From the NCBI GenBank assembly GCA_945905915.1, contig CAMDQL010000057.1:1-11109 (forward strand): DNA of 11,109 bases. The letters are read 5' to 3'. The notes below the pieces were generated by a model, which saw nothing but the letters and a program-made list of their open reading frames with translations, searched no databases and was not told the DNA's origin. Shown here in pieces: positions 1 to 6,974 of this stretch (the first letter of the stretch is position 1; the number at the start of each line of letters is the position of its first letter). Origin of the DNA: Flavobacterium psychrophilum (GTDB taxonomy: Bacteria; Bacteroidota; Bacteroidia; Flavobacteriales; Flavobacteriaceae). A program made the position numbers and the translations under genes.

Positions 1-1064
1 TATGCGTCAGAATAGATATAAAAATCAGATGAAAAATCAGAATTAATTGTTATTTTTTTGATCGCAATTTTTTCCGAAAAACGAGTGAGTTGATCCAAAA
101 GTACCGCATTTAAATAAACAGATTCATTCTTGATGTTTTGCTTTTGATTTTCAAATCGGGCCAGTAATAATAATTGATCAACCATTTTATTCAACCGATC
201 CACTTCAGAAATACAAAAATTAATTTTATCTTCATATTCTTTTTGATTTCTTGGCTTTCTAATCAACACCTCCATGGTTCCTTTGATTACTGCTAGTGGT
301 GTTCTTAGTTCATGTGAAGCATCAGAAGTAAATTGTTTTTCTCGTTCAATAGCATATTCAATTCGATCTAGTAAATTATTGATATTTTGAGAAAGTGCGT
401 ATAATTCATCTTTATTTGGTGGTAAGGGAATTCGCATTTGTAAATTATCGCGTGTAATTTGACTTGAAGTGTCAATAATTGTTTTCACTGACAAAATACT
501 TCTACCAGCAAAGAATCGCGCTATGAAAAATAAGGCAATTAGAATTAAGGGAAAAATAACAATTAGAATGTTTTTTAAAATTTGAACGATTTCAAAATCT
601 TCCATTGACATTGCTACAACTAAGTAACCAACAACTTTGTTATCGTTTCTAATAACAGTTTGTAATTGTCTAACCGGTATTTCATTTAGAACAGCATCAA
701 TAAATAAATTGTTCTGTTCATCAGAAAGTAACTTTAAATTTGAGCTTTTTAAATTGGGTGATTTATCAATTAGTTGTTTGTTATTATCGTAAAATTCAAC
801 AAACACTGGATTAACACTTATGGAATTGTGTTCTCTAGCGCGCCATTGATCTACATGAATTAAGTAGGTTTCACTAGAATCTGTGGAAACATCATCAAGA
901 TGTTTATATAGTTCTTCTTGAAGGGCTTCGTTTATATGTTGATTAACACTAAACTTTACAATATTAAATATAAATAGAAAAACTATTGCGATAAGAAATG
1001 CGCCACTAATAATATAATTAAAAGCAATTCTATTTTTAAATGAAAATGAAAAAAATTTAGTCAT
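1..1064 (-). CDS. Sensor histidine kinase, C-terminus cut by window edge
   Basis: Membrane sensor kinase expected to phosphorylate the response regulator encoded just upstream. The ATG at 1062-1064 overlaps the regulator's stop codon by 8 nt (ATGACTAA), which indicates translational coupling. The 354 visible residues show a transmembrane helix at about 14-37, a periplasmic sensor region at about 38-160, a second helix at about 162-184, a HAMP linker at about 185-238, and a HisKA domain whose H-box reads SDASHELRTPLAV with the phospho-accepting histidine at residue 251. The frame then leaves the window before the ATPase N, G1 and G2 boxes, so catalytic competence cannot be judged. The layout matches CusS/BaeS-like envelope-stress or metal sensors. 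The periplasmic region has no cysteine or obvious metal-binding cluster, so the signal is unknown. Assignment as a kinase is certain; the ligand is not. Confidence 0.95.
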   Translation of the reverse strand, partial: MTKFFSFSFKNRIAFNYIISGAFLIAIVFLFIFNIVKFSVNQHINEALQEELYKHLDDVSTDSSETYLIHVDQWRAREHNSISVNPVFVEFYDNNKQLIDKSPNLKSSNLKLLSDEQNNLFIDAVLNEIPVRQLQTVIRNDNKVVGYLVVAMSMEDFEIVQILKNILIVIFPLILIALFFIARFFAGRSILSVKTIIDTSSQITRDNLQMRIPLPPNKDELYALSQNINNLLDRIEYAIEREKQFTSDASHELRTPLAVIKGTMEVLIRKPRNQKEYEDKINFCISEVDRLNKMVDQLLLLARFENQKQNIKNESVYLNAVLLDQLTRFSEKIAIKKITINSDFSSDFYIYSDA

Positions 1065-1716
1065 TTGCTATATATCCTATTCCTCTAATGGTTTTTATTA
1101 AATCTTGATCTTTAGTTAAATTTAATTTTTTTCTAATAGCATTCATAAATACATCTATAACCCCTGTATCGTATTCAAAATGAATATCCCATACATCTTC
1201 AATTATTTTAGTTCTTGTACAAACACTACCTTTATTTTTAATTAAGTAGGCCAAGAGTTCAAATTCCCGATGCGTAAGTGAAACTTCTGTTTGATCTATT
1301 AAAACTTGAAATTTATTTTTATCTAAAGTAATATTTCCAAGAGTGAAAATTTGAGATTCGTCTTTAGTTCTGAAATGAATTTTAATTCGTTCCAATAATT
1401 CTTCAAAAGAAAACGGTTTTTTTATATAGTCATTTGCCCCAGATTTTAGACCTTCTACAGTTTCTTGAACAGTGTCTTTAGCGGTTAAAAAAATTATTGG
1501 AGTGTTTTTATGTTCACGAATTGCTTTACAAACTTCGATTCCAGTCATTTTTGGCATCATCCAATCAAGTAACACTAAATCAATTGGTAAAGACAAAGCC
1601 ATTTCTAAACCGTCCTTTCCATTTGTTGCAGTTGAAATAGTAAAGCCTTCTTCTTCCAGGCCTTGCTTTAAGAAATCTACAATTCCTTTTTCGTCTTCAA
1701 CTATTAGAATATGCAT
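1057..1716 (-). CDS. OmpR/PhoB-family response regulator
   Basis: DNA-binding partner of the following histidine kinase. The 219-residue length is typical of the family. The receiver domain (about 1-115) has the acidic pair E7/D8, the phospho-acceptor D51 in LLDWMMPKMTG, T78 in FLTAKD and K100 in YIKKPF, so all switch residues are present. A winged-helix DNA-binding domain (about 125-217) ends in the usual RGIGYIAND. The receiver resembles CusR/ArlR-like regulators. The gene starts 14 nt after the stop of the DUF3570 gene with no visible promoter or terminator between them. It is therefore probably the fifth gene of the thioredoxin-ApbE-DUF4266-DUF3570 operon and may autoregulate it (inference). 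Its target site cannot be deduced here, although the palindrome at 4912-4923 upstream of the operon is a candidate. Confidence 0.96.
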   Translation of the reverse strand: MHILIVEDEKGIVDFLKQGLEEEGFTISTATNGKDGLEMALSLPIDLVLLDWMMPKMTGIEVCKAIREHKNTPIIFLTAKDTVQETVEGLKSGANDYIKKPFSFEELLERIKIHFRTKDESQIFTLGNITLDKNKFQVLIDQTEVSLTHREFELLAYLIKNKGSVCTRTKIIEDVWDIHFEYDTGVIDVFMNAIRKKLNLTKDQDLIKTIRGIGYIAND

Positions 1717-1730
1717 TTTTAATATTACTT

Positions 1731-3164
1731 TTATTGTTGAACAAATTTAAATCCGATTGTAACAATATTGGCATTTAATCCATCATTTCGGTCGTAATGA
1801 TTAAATCTAAAATCTATATTTTTTAGTCCGAATTTCCAAATATTAGCATTGGCAAAAATATCGGTATAACTTACTCCTAAACCATATTGATGCGCATTAA
1901 ATGTTGATAAATCGTAATCAGAGGTGTAAAAATTTTCTGTTGATAAATGGGTTTCATAAGGTGCAAAATATTTTGAACTTTGTTGAGTATAATATCTGTA
2001 TGTTGGAGAGACCGTAAATTTATCAGATAATTTAATTGGTAATTCAATACTTGCAGTATGAGAAGTAATTCCCCAATCATCCCAATAATATCTGTAATAA
2101 GTCCTAAGGGTTAATCGTTCGTTTACATAATAATTTAATCTGGAACCAAAAGGAATTTTAAAACGAGTAGATGGCAATCGTTCTATATCGTCTGCTAAAT
2201 GATACACGCCATTATTTTGTGCTGTTTCATAAACCGAAATATACTGCGCTTGTCCGATGTAATAATTAGCTTTATCTGCAAAATAAATTCTGTGATACGG
2301 TGAAGACAGCATTCCTTCTTGTTGAAGTAGATCAAAAAATAAAGAAAACTGCATTCTTTTTGTTGCCACTTGAGAAAATCCAAGTGATGCAGAATATGAA
2401 TTTCTATTTGTGGCATCCCAATTCTTAAATTTGTTAGGAAGATAACTTGTAGATGCATTGCCACTTTGATCTAGGATTGTAACACCGGAGAAAAAGCCGT
2501 TATTTTGAAAATTTGATCCATAAGTTCCATATTCATGCAATTCTGTTGGATATATAGGACGCCATTGATCTAAGTAAACATTAGCTTTAAGTGAAATTTC
2601 AGTATTCTTATTGTTGAATAATTTACTAACGCCTCCTCCAAAACCAATAGAAGTATAATCATATTCATTTGAAAAAGCTAAATCTGCGTTCCAAATAAAA
2701 TTTCGGTCATCACTATTATGACTATAATTAATAACAAATGAAGCTAATGCATCTTGAGCTGATGCACCTGAAGATGCTTGCCATGGAGTGCCCCAAGGAC
2801 CCGTTGATACTCTGCCGTCATCATCATCTTCACCTCCGCCTGAAGCTCCAGAAGAATTAAACGGATTAATATTACTTGAAGAAGCAGAAGTATAAGCAGA
2901 AATTCCAGCATCGACTGTTAATACATTATCATCGTTTAATGGAATAGAAACGGTAATATTTGAAGCTAAATCGGTTAATTTTTCAGATCCCATTCCGCCA
3001 GAAACTGAGGAATGAAGACCATCTTGTTTATAATAACTTAATAAAAAATCAACCTCAATACCTTCTAACACGCGCTTTTTATAGACCAAATTTGTTGTGT
3101 CTTTTACTTGCGAAAAAACTATACTACTAAAAAAAAATAGGGCTAGTACTAATTTAATTTTCAT
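1731..3164 (-). CDS. DUF3570 family protein, likely outer-membrane beta-barrel
   Basis: Uncharacterised envelope protein of 477 residues. The ATG at 3162-3164 is chosen because it begins a clean signal peptide (MKIKLVLALFFFSSIVFSQ). An in-frame upstream extension to 3260 would overlap the preceding lipoprotein gene and put hydrophilic sequence before the signal. The mature part is rich in alternating polar/aromatic segments like beta-strands and ends in IVTIGFKFVQQ, consistent with an outer-membrane barrel. A low-complexity insert at about residues 100-136 holds two SSGAS motifs (104-108 and 131-135) around an acidic run, GGGEDDDDGR (109-118), which looks like an exposed loop. DUF3570 genes are known to travel with DUF4266 and ApbE genes, and both are immediately upstream here. 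The family assignment rests on this context plus overall sequence resemblance. No function is established; a role in extracytoplasmic redox or metal chemistry is inference. Confidence 0.88.
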   Translation of the reverse strand: MKIKLVLALFFFSSIVFSQVKDTTNLVYKKRVLEGIEVDFLLSYYKQDGLHSSVSGGMGSEKLTDLASNITVSIPLNDDNVLTVDAGISAYTSASSSNINPFNSSGASGGGEDDDDGRVSTGPWGTPWQASSGASAQDALASFVINYSHNSDDRNFIWNADLAFSNEYDYTSIGFGGGVSKLFNNKNTEISLKANVYLDQWRPIYPTELHEYGTYGSNFQNNGFFSGVTILDQSGNASTSYLPNKFKNWDATNRNSYSASLGFSQVATKRMQFSLFFDLLQQEGMLSSPYHRIYFADKANYYIGQAQYISVYETAQNNGVYHLADDIERLPSTRFKIPFGSRLNYYVNERLTLRTYYRYYWDDWGITSHTASIELPIKLSDKFTVSPTYRYYTQQSSKYFAPYETHLSTENFYTSDYDLSTFNAHQYGLGVSYTDIFANANIWKFGLKNIDFRFNHYDRNDGLNANIVTIGFKFVQQ

Positions 3165-3177
3165 TATAATCAACTTA

Positions 3178-3387
3178 TTAGTTACATCCACAACCACCAC
3201 CAGTTTTTCCTCCATTTGCACCCGAGGCTGCTTCACGATAAACTTGGAACGTAGTCTCATATCGTTCTGAGCTTCTTGCTGATAATTTCATATCAGGGTC
3301 ATTAATATATTGCTTGTCATATTCTTTAACAGAATTACAAGAAATTGTAGCGATTACAATAATGGCTAAAACAATAATTCTTTTCAT
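3178..3387 (-). CDS. DUF4266 small lipoprotein with GGGCGCN tail
   Basis: A 69-residue exported protein. The signal peptide MKRIIVLAIIVIATISC ends at the putative lipidated cysteine C17 (relaxed lipobox T-I-S-C). Residues after it (NSVKEYDK) are not an acidic surface-export signal, so a periplasm-facing lipoprotein is the simplest reading. The body is short and polar, followed by REAASGANGG and the C-terminal GGGCGCN, a glycine-rich tail with a CxC pair at 66 and 68. This tail is the hallmark of DUF4266 as I know it. The ATG directly abuts the TAA of apbE with no spacer, and the tandem TAATAA end lies 13 nt before the DUF3570 start, so translation is probably coupled. The conserved CGC suggests metal binding, a redox-active dithiol or a modified tail; none of these is demonstrated. 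The upstream periplasmic thioredoxin is a possible partner. Confidence 0.9.
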   Translation of the reverse strand: MKRIIVLAIIVIATISCNSVKEYDKQYINDPDMKLSARSSERYETTFQVYREAASGANGGKTGGGCGCN

Positions 3388-4371
3388 TTATTGATATTTT
3401 TTAATGTCTATATTTTTTGAAGCATGAATTGCTCCTTTTTCATCTACAATAATGCAACCTATTCCTTTGAGCTGATTTACTAAGTCTAATCCAACTTCAA
3501 TTCCTAATACAAATATGCCTGTTGCTAAAGCGTCTGCTAATTCGGTTTGTTTAGCAAAAACAGAAACACTTACTATCCCTGTTGCTGGATAACCTGTTCT
3601 TGGATCAATTATGTGTGAATATCTTTTACCGTTAAAGGTTACATATTTCTCATAACTTCCAGATGTTTCAACAGCACTATCATTTAATGGAAATGTTGCA
3701 AAAACTTTATTTTTATTTAAGGGATTAACAATTCCAACTGTCCAATCTGTACCATTGGGTTGTTTTCCCCATGTATTAATATCACCTGATATATTTACTA
3801 ATCCAGATACACAACCGTTTTCTTGTAATACTATTTTTATTTTATCTGCAATATAACCTTGACCGATTCCGCCAAGACCTAATTTCATTCCTTGATTCTT
3901 TAAAAAAATCGTAGTATCTTTTTCATTTAGAATAATATTTTCATATCCTACTTTTTCAACCGATCTCTTTATGTTTTCTGCTGATGGCATTTCTTTCATG
4001 CTGCCATCAAACTTCCAAATTTTATCCATCGAAGCATAACTAATATCAAAGGCACCATCAGTTAGTTTTGAAATATTTTTTGCTCTTTTTACCAATTCAA
4101 ACACTTCTAAATCAACTTTAATTGGAGCAATTCCTGCATTTTGGTTCACCAACGATATTTGAGTTGTGGGAATCCAATCGGATATTAAATTTTCAATTCT
4201 TTTTACTTCTGAAATAGCTAATTCTGTGAATTGATTTCCCTGAGTCGAATCTTTAGCAATAACCGTAATTTCAAACGGACTTCCCAACAAGTTTTTCTTC
4301 TTTTTAAAAACCTGCTGTCCAAATGTTATACTGGTAACAAATACTACTATAAGAATTGTTATTAATCTCAT
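3388..4371 (-). CDS. apbE: FAD:protein FMN transferase ApbE
   Basis: Periplasmic enzyme that moves FMN from FAD onto a serine or threonine of an exported acceptor protein, using Mg2+ (family knowledge). The 327-residue length is normal. A signal peptide ends near residue 18-20 (SITFGQQ). There is no lipobox cysteine, unlike many Bacteroidota ApbE lipoproteins, so it is probably soluble in the periplasm or membrane-tethered by an uncleaved signal. Family motifs are intact: GGIGQGYIAD (167-176), SGDINTWG (195-202), ETSGSYEKY (235-243), HIIDPRTGYP (253-262) and ADALATG (279-285), which supplies the metal-binding aspartate and threonine. The start overlaps the thioredoxin stop by 4 nt (ATGA), and the stop abuts the DUF4266 start. 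No FMN_bind-domain acceptor is encoded in the window, so the substrate may be elsewhere (for example NqrC/RnfG) or one of the two downstream DUF proteins. Confidence 0.96.
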   Translation of the reverse strand: MRLITILIVVFVTSITFGQQVFKKKKNLLGSPFEITVIAKDSTQGNQFTELAISEVKRIENLISDWIPTTQISLVNQNAGIAPIKVDLEVFELVKRAKNISKLTDGAFDISYASMDKIWKFDGSMKEMPSAENIKRSVEKVGYENIILNEKDTTIFLKNQGMKLGLGGIGQGYIADKIKIVLQENGCVSGLVNISGDINTWGKQPNGTDWTVGIVNPLNKNKVFATFPLNDSAVETSGSYEKYVTFNGKRYSHIIDPRTGYPATGIVSVSVFAKQTELADALATGIFVLGIEVGLDLVNQLKGIGCIIVDEKGAIHASKNIDIKKYQ

Positions 4372-4805
4372 TTTTTTTCTAATACATGAATCATTTTAAT
4401 ATACTCTTCAGGAGAAACGTTTTTAAATCCCATTTTTCCTAATAATTTTCCGTTTTTATCCAATATAACAACTAATGGAAAACTTCCTTCTATATTGTAT
4501 TTATCAGCTAATTTTCGGTTATGTTCGGTTTGTTCTTTAGACAACTCATTTGCTTTTTTTCTAGGAAAATTGGCCTTGATTAACACCCAATCTTTTGCTG
4601 CTTCATTTTTAAAACTTTCTGATTGCCAAATATTTTTATCCAATTTAATACAAGGCGCACACCAATCTGAACCTGAAAAAACAATAATAATATTTTTGTT
4701 TTGTTCGTTAGCTATTTTTTTTGCTTGTTCAAAATCAGTTTGCCAATTTTGGGCTTGTCCATAGTATGAAACCAAAAGCAATAATGTAAATAATATCTTT
4801 TTCAT
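4368..4805 (-). CDS. Exported thioredoxin-fold protein (thioredoxin_7-like)
   Basis: Small periplasmic thiol-disulfide protein of 145 residues. The signal peptide MKKILFTLLLLVSYYGQAQ is followed by a thioredoxin fold with the active-site motif DWCAPC (C49 and C52) and the cis-proline P110 in GSFPLVVILD. The insert between the CxxC helix and the cis-Pro, and the overall spacing, fit the thioredoxin_7/DUF255-like branch rather than TlpA/ResA. It is the first gene of the tight six-gene set: its TGA overlaps the apbE ATG by 4 nt, and a candidate promoter lies 37-69 nt upstream. Known family roles are reduction or isomerisation of exported cysteines. Acting on the CGC tail of the DUF4266 protein is a reasonable but untested inference. 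A role in cytochrome c maturation is an alternative. Confidence 0.93.
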   Translation of the reverse strand: MKKILFTLLLLVSYYGQAQNWQTDFEQAKKIANEQNKNIIIVFSGSDWCAPCIKLDKNIWQSESFKNEAAKDWVLIKANFPRKKANELSKEQTEHNRKLADKYNIEGSFPLVVILDKNGKLLGKMGFKNVSPEEYIKMIHVLEKK

Positions 4806-4841
4806 TTTTATAAATTTTATAAACTAAAGTCGAACTTATAG

Positions 4842-4874
4842 CAATTATAATGTAAGCATTTAAACCTTAACAAA
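4842..4874 (-). promoter_or_regulatory. Candidate Bacteroidota-type promoter for the thioredoxin-apbE operon
   Basis: On the minus strand a TTTG (4871-4874) is followed after 21 nt by TATAATTG (4842-4849). This matches the Bacteroidota -33/-7 pattern TTTG ... TAnnTTTG with one mismatch in the -7 element. Transcription would start about 30 nt before the thioredoxin ATG. It lies in a gene-free stretch of 127 nt (4806-4932). AT-rich DNA makes chance matches common, hence modest confidence. Confidence 0.4.
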
Positions 4875-4911
4875 TAAACAACTTTTTTACCAAAATATTG
4901 CACCTAATAAA

Positions 4912-4923
4912 TTGCTTAAGCAA
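4912..4923. repeat. Perfect 12-bp palindrome TTGCTTAAGCAA
   Basis: Uninterrupted perfect palindrome located about 38 nt upstream of the candidate -33 element of the thioredoxin operon and 10 nt past the sulfatase stop codon. Its left nine bases (TTGCTTAAG) recur at 6933-6941 upstream of the sulfatase gene. It could be a dimeric-regulator operator. As a terminator it would give only a 4-bp stem with a 4-base loop and no strong U-run, so that reading is weak. Confidence 0.35.
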
Positions 4924-4932
4924 ATATTAAGT

Positions 4933-6891
4933 TTATTTTAATTTGGAATTTAAGTACAGATAATCAGCTACTTGATACCAAGATATCGTCTCCTTTATTT
5001 TTGATTGATTTAAGGGAATAGGTTTTAAATGATTTGAAACCGAATTCCAGATATAGGACGAATTGATTTTTTGGTTGGATAAAATGTTAATTTGGTCATC
5101 TTTTTTATGTGCTAATTTTAAATAAGTCCCCATTAAAGCTCGTTCTTCATAGTTTTTAGCTAATACATTTGTTCCAAAAAAGTTTGAAGTATAACTCCAA
5201 TTTAATTGACCAAAAATAGTAGGAAAAACATCAATTTGACTACATAATTTGGTTATTTCTTGGGGCTTAATGAATTGGTTTCCATATATAATTGCTGGAA
5301 TTTGATAATTTTTAACATCAATTTCGTCTTTACCTGCGCTACTTGCACAATGATCAGCTACAAAAACAAAAATAGTATTCTTAAACCAAGGTTTATTTTT
5401 AGCAACTTTAAACAATTGTTGAATTGCAAAATCAGAATATTTAACTGCTCCATCCCTACCCGATCCAGATGGTATATCAATTTTATTGTTTGGGTAGGTA
5501 TAAGGTCTATGATTAGAAGTAGTCATAATAAAATTAAGAAACGGCTTTCCTTTTTTATCATATTCATCAGCTACTTTTATCATTTTAGCGTAAATATCTT
5601 CGTCACAAATTCCCCATGCATTTTCAAAGGTTACTTCGTTATCTTCAATATTATGACGGGTTGATTTAATGGCATCGCTCAAAATACTGCCTCTACCTCT
5701 ATCATAAATATCAAATCCATTTCCACCATAAAATGCATTCATATTATCAAAATATCCATCTCCTCCGTAGAAAAAATTACATTGATATCTCTTATCCTTA
5801 AAAACATTAGAAATAGTATACAAATTAGCATTTTTTGGTCTTTTTACAATACTTTGACCAGGAGTTGGCGGTATTGACAAAGTAACAGCTTCCATGCCTC
5901 TTACAGTTCGGTTACCAGTTGCATATAAATTATTAAAAACCAATCCTTGTTTTGCAATACTGTCCAAAAATGGCGTTATGTTTTTTTCATTTCCATATCT
6001 TGACATAAAACTAGCACTCATGCTCTCCATTAAAATAAAAACTATATTGGGTTTCACATTTGAATTAATACTGTCCGTTATTATTCTCTTTATTGAAAAT
6101 CCATCAGTGAGAAATTGAGCATTATCTTCTTTTAAATTGGCTCGTACCAAATGGAAAGCCTCTTGATCAGAGATAGCAGTATAAAATGTTTTAAAATCTA
6201 ATTTGTTATTTCTAAGCTCAGCAAAAAAGGAATAAATTCCTGCTTTTGATATTTCATTATTGTATCTGTTTTTAGACCATTCAGCATCAGAATTTGTTAT
6301 AAAAAAAACATAAAATAGCATTATTAAAATTGAAATTATAAGACTTACTAATCTGTTTTTAAATGATAAATTAGTTTTAAATGCTGAACTAAACAAACTC
6401 TTCCTATAAAAATAGTAAAAAATAATTCCAGAAATCAAAAACATCGTAGGGATTAAGATATACAAAGGATAAGACTCATGAATATTTTGAATAACTTCAA
6501 AGGTATAAATCAGGTAATCGACTGCTACAAAGTTAAATCTACATTTAAATTCTTCCCAAAAAGTAATTTCTGCAAAAAATGTAAAGACAAAAATCAGGAT
6601 AGTAATTGCTGTTCCAGAATAGATAAAAAATTTATCTAATGGTTTTCCAATCCATTTTTGAGGAATTAGTACTATATATAAACAACTTAGTACATATAAA
6701 AAAGAAAGTACGCCAATATCAAAAAGGAATCCAGTTCCTAAGATTCTAAAGAAACTGAATATGGATAAATTCACATCGTTAAGTTGCCAAATAAGAAATA
6801 AAATTCTAAGCAGTAATGAAAATAATAAAAACCATTTTGAAAAACCCAACAAGACAGCATATCGTTTAGAAAATAAATAATCAACTTTCAT
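4933..6891 (-). CDS. LtaS-type membrane sulfatase / phosphoglycerol transferase-like protein
   Basis: Inner-membrane alkaline-phosphatase-superfamily protein of 652 residues, counted from the ATG at 6889-6891; an upstream in-frame TTG at 6907-6909 is less likely. Five predicted transmembrane helices (about 14-35, 47-76, 88-109, 141-162, 181-198) precede an extracytoplasmic sulfatase domain (about 280-610). The order and active site match the LtaS/OpgB family: metal-binding E289 in FILMESMSAS, nucleophile T329 in ATGNRTVRGMEA, H461 in TSNHRPY, and D513/H514 in VADHCASS. Relatives transfer glycerol-phosphate or phosphoethanolamine from lipids to envelope glycans. Bacteroidota make no lipoteichoic acid, so the acceptor here is unknown (lipid A, capsule and glycolipid are options). 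The gene starts 83 nt after the VWA gene end; the gap carries a CTTAAG cluster that could bear a promoter. Confidence 0.92.
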   Translation of the reverse strand: MKVDYLFSKRYAVLLGFSKWFLLFSLLLRILFLIWQLNDVNLSIFSFFRILGTGFLFDIGVLSFLYVLSCLYIVLIPQKWIGKPLDKFFIYSGTAITILIFVFTFFAEITFWEEFKCRFNFVAVDYLIYTFEVIQNIHESYPLYILIPTMFLISGIIFYYFYRKSLFSSAFKTNLSFKNRLVSLIISILIMLFYVFFITNSDAEWSKNRYNNEISKAGIYSFFAELRNNKLDFKTFYTAISDQEAFHLVRANLKEDNAQFLTDGFSIKRIITDSINSNVKPNIVFILMESMSASFMSRYGNEKNITPFLDSIAKQGLVFNNLYATGNRTVRGMEAVTLSIPPTPGQSIVKRPKNANLYTISNVFKDKRYQCNFFYGGDGYFDNMNAFYGGNGFDIYDRGRGSILSDAIKSTRHNIEDNEVTFENAWGICDEDIYAKMIKVADEYDKKGKPFLNFIMTTSNHRPYTYPNNKIDIPSGSGRDGAVKYSDFAIQQLFKVAKNKPWFKNTIFVFVADHCASSAGKDEIDVKNYQIPAIIYGNQFIKPQEITKLCSQIDVFPTIFGQLNWSYTSNFFGTNVLAKNYEERALMGTYLKLAHKKDDQINILSNQKINSSYIWNSVSNHLKPIPLNQSKIKETISWYQVADYLYLNSKLK

Positions 6892-6935
6892 AAAATAAAT
6901 TTTATACAAAGTTGATTTTAAAGATTATCTTCTTG

Positions 6936-6974
6936 CTTAAGAAAGCCTTAAAAACCTCTTAAGATTTACTTAAG
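6936..6974. promoter_or_regulatory. Cluster of three CTTAAG palindromes before the sulfatase gene
   Basis: CTTAAG occurs at 6936-6941, 6958-6963 and 6969-6974, with start-to-start distances of 22 and 11 bp, that is, about two and one helical turns. A 5+1+5 inverted repeat (AAGATTATCTT, 6921-6931) sits beside them. This occupies most of the 83-nt gap between the VWA gene and the sulfatase gene. A fourth CTTAAG lies at 4916-4921 in the other intergenic region. Operator function is inference; such A/T-rich hexamers arise easily by chance. Confidence 0.25.

Noticed and set aside
1472..1750. Plus-strand ORF opposite the response regulator
   Set aside because: It is antisense shadow of a strongly conserved gene, with no family resemblance.
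3165..3260. N-terminal extension of the DUF3570 frame by 32 codons
   Set aside because: It lies inside the DUF4266 gene in another frame and would place hydrophilic residues before an obvious signal peptide; the ATG at 3162-3164 is better.
4912..4923. Palindrome as an intrinsic terminator for the sulfatase gene
   Set aside because: Only a 4-bp stem with a 4-base loop is possible and no clear U-run follows on the minus strand.
5260..5664. Plus-strand ORF opposite the sulfatase domain
   Set aside because: It is antisense to the conserved catalytic region; composition is not protein-like.
6892..6909. TTG start for the sulfatase giving six extra residues
   Set aside because: The ATG at 6889-6891 is a standard start, gives MKVDYLF, and needs no alternative codon.
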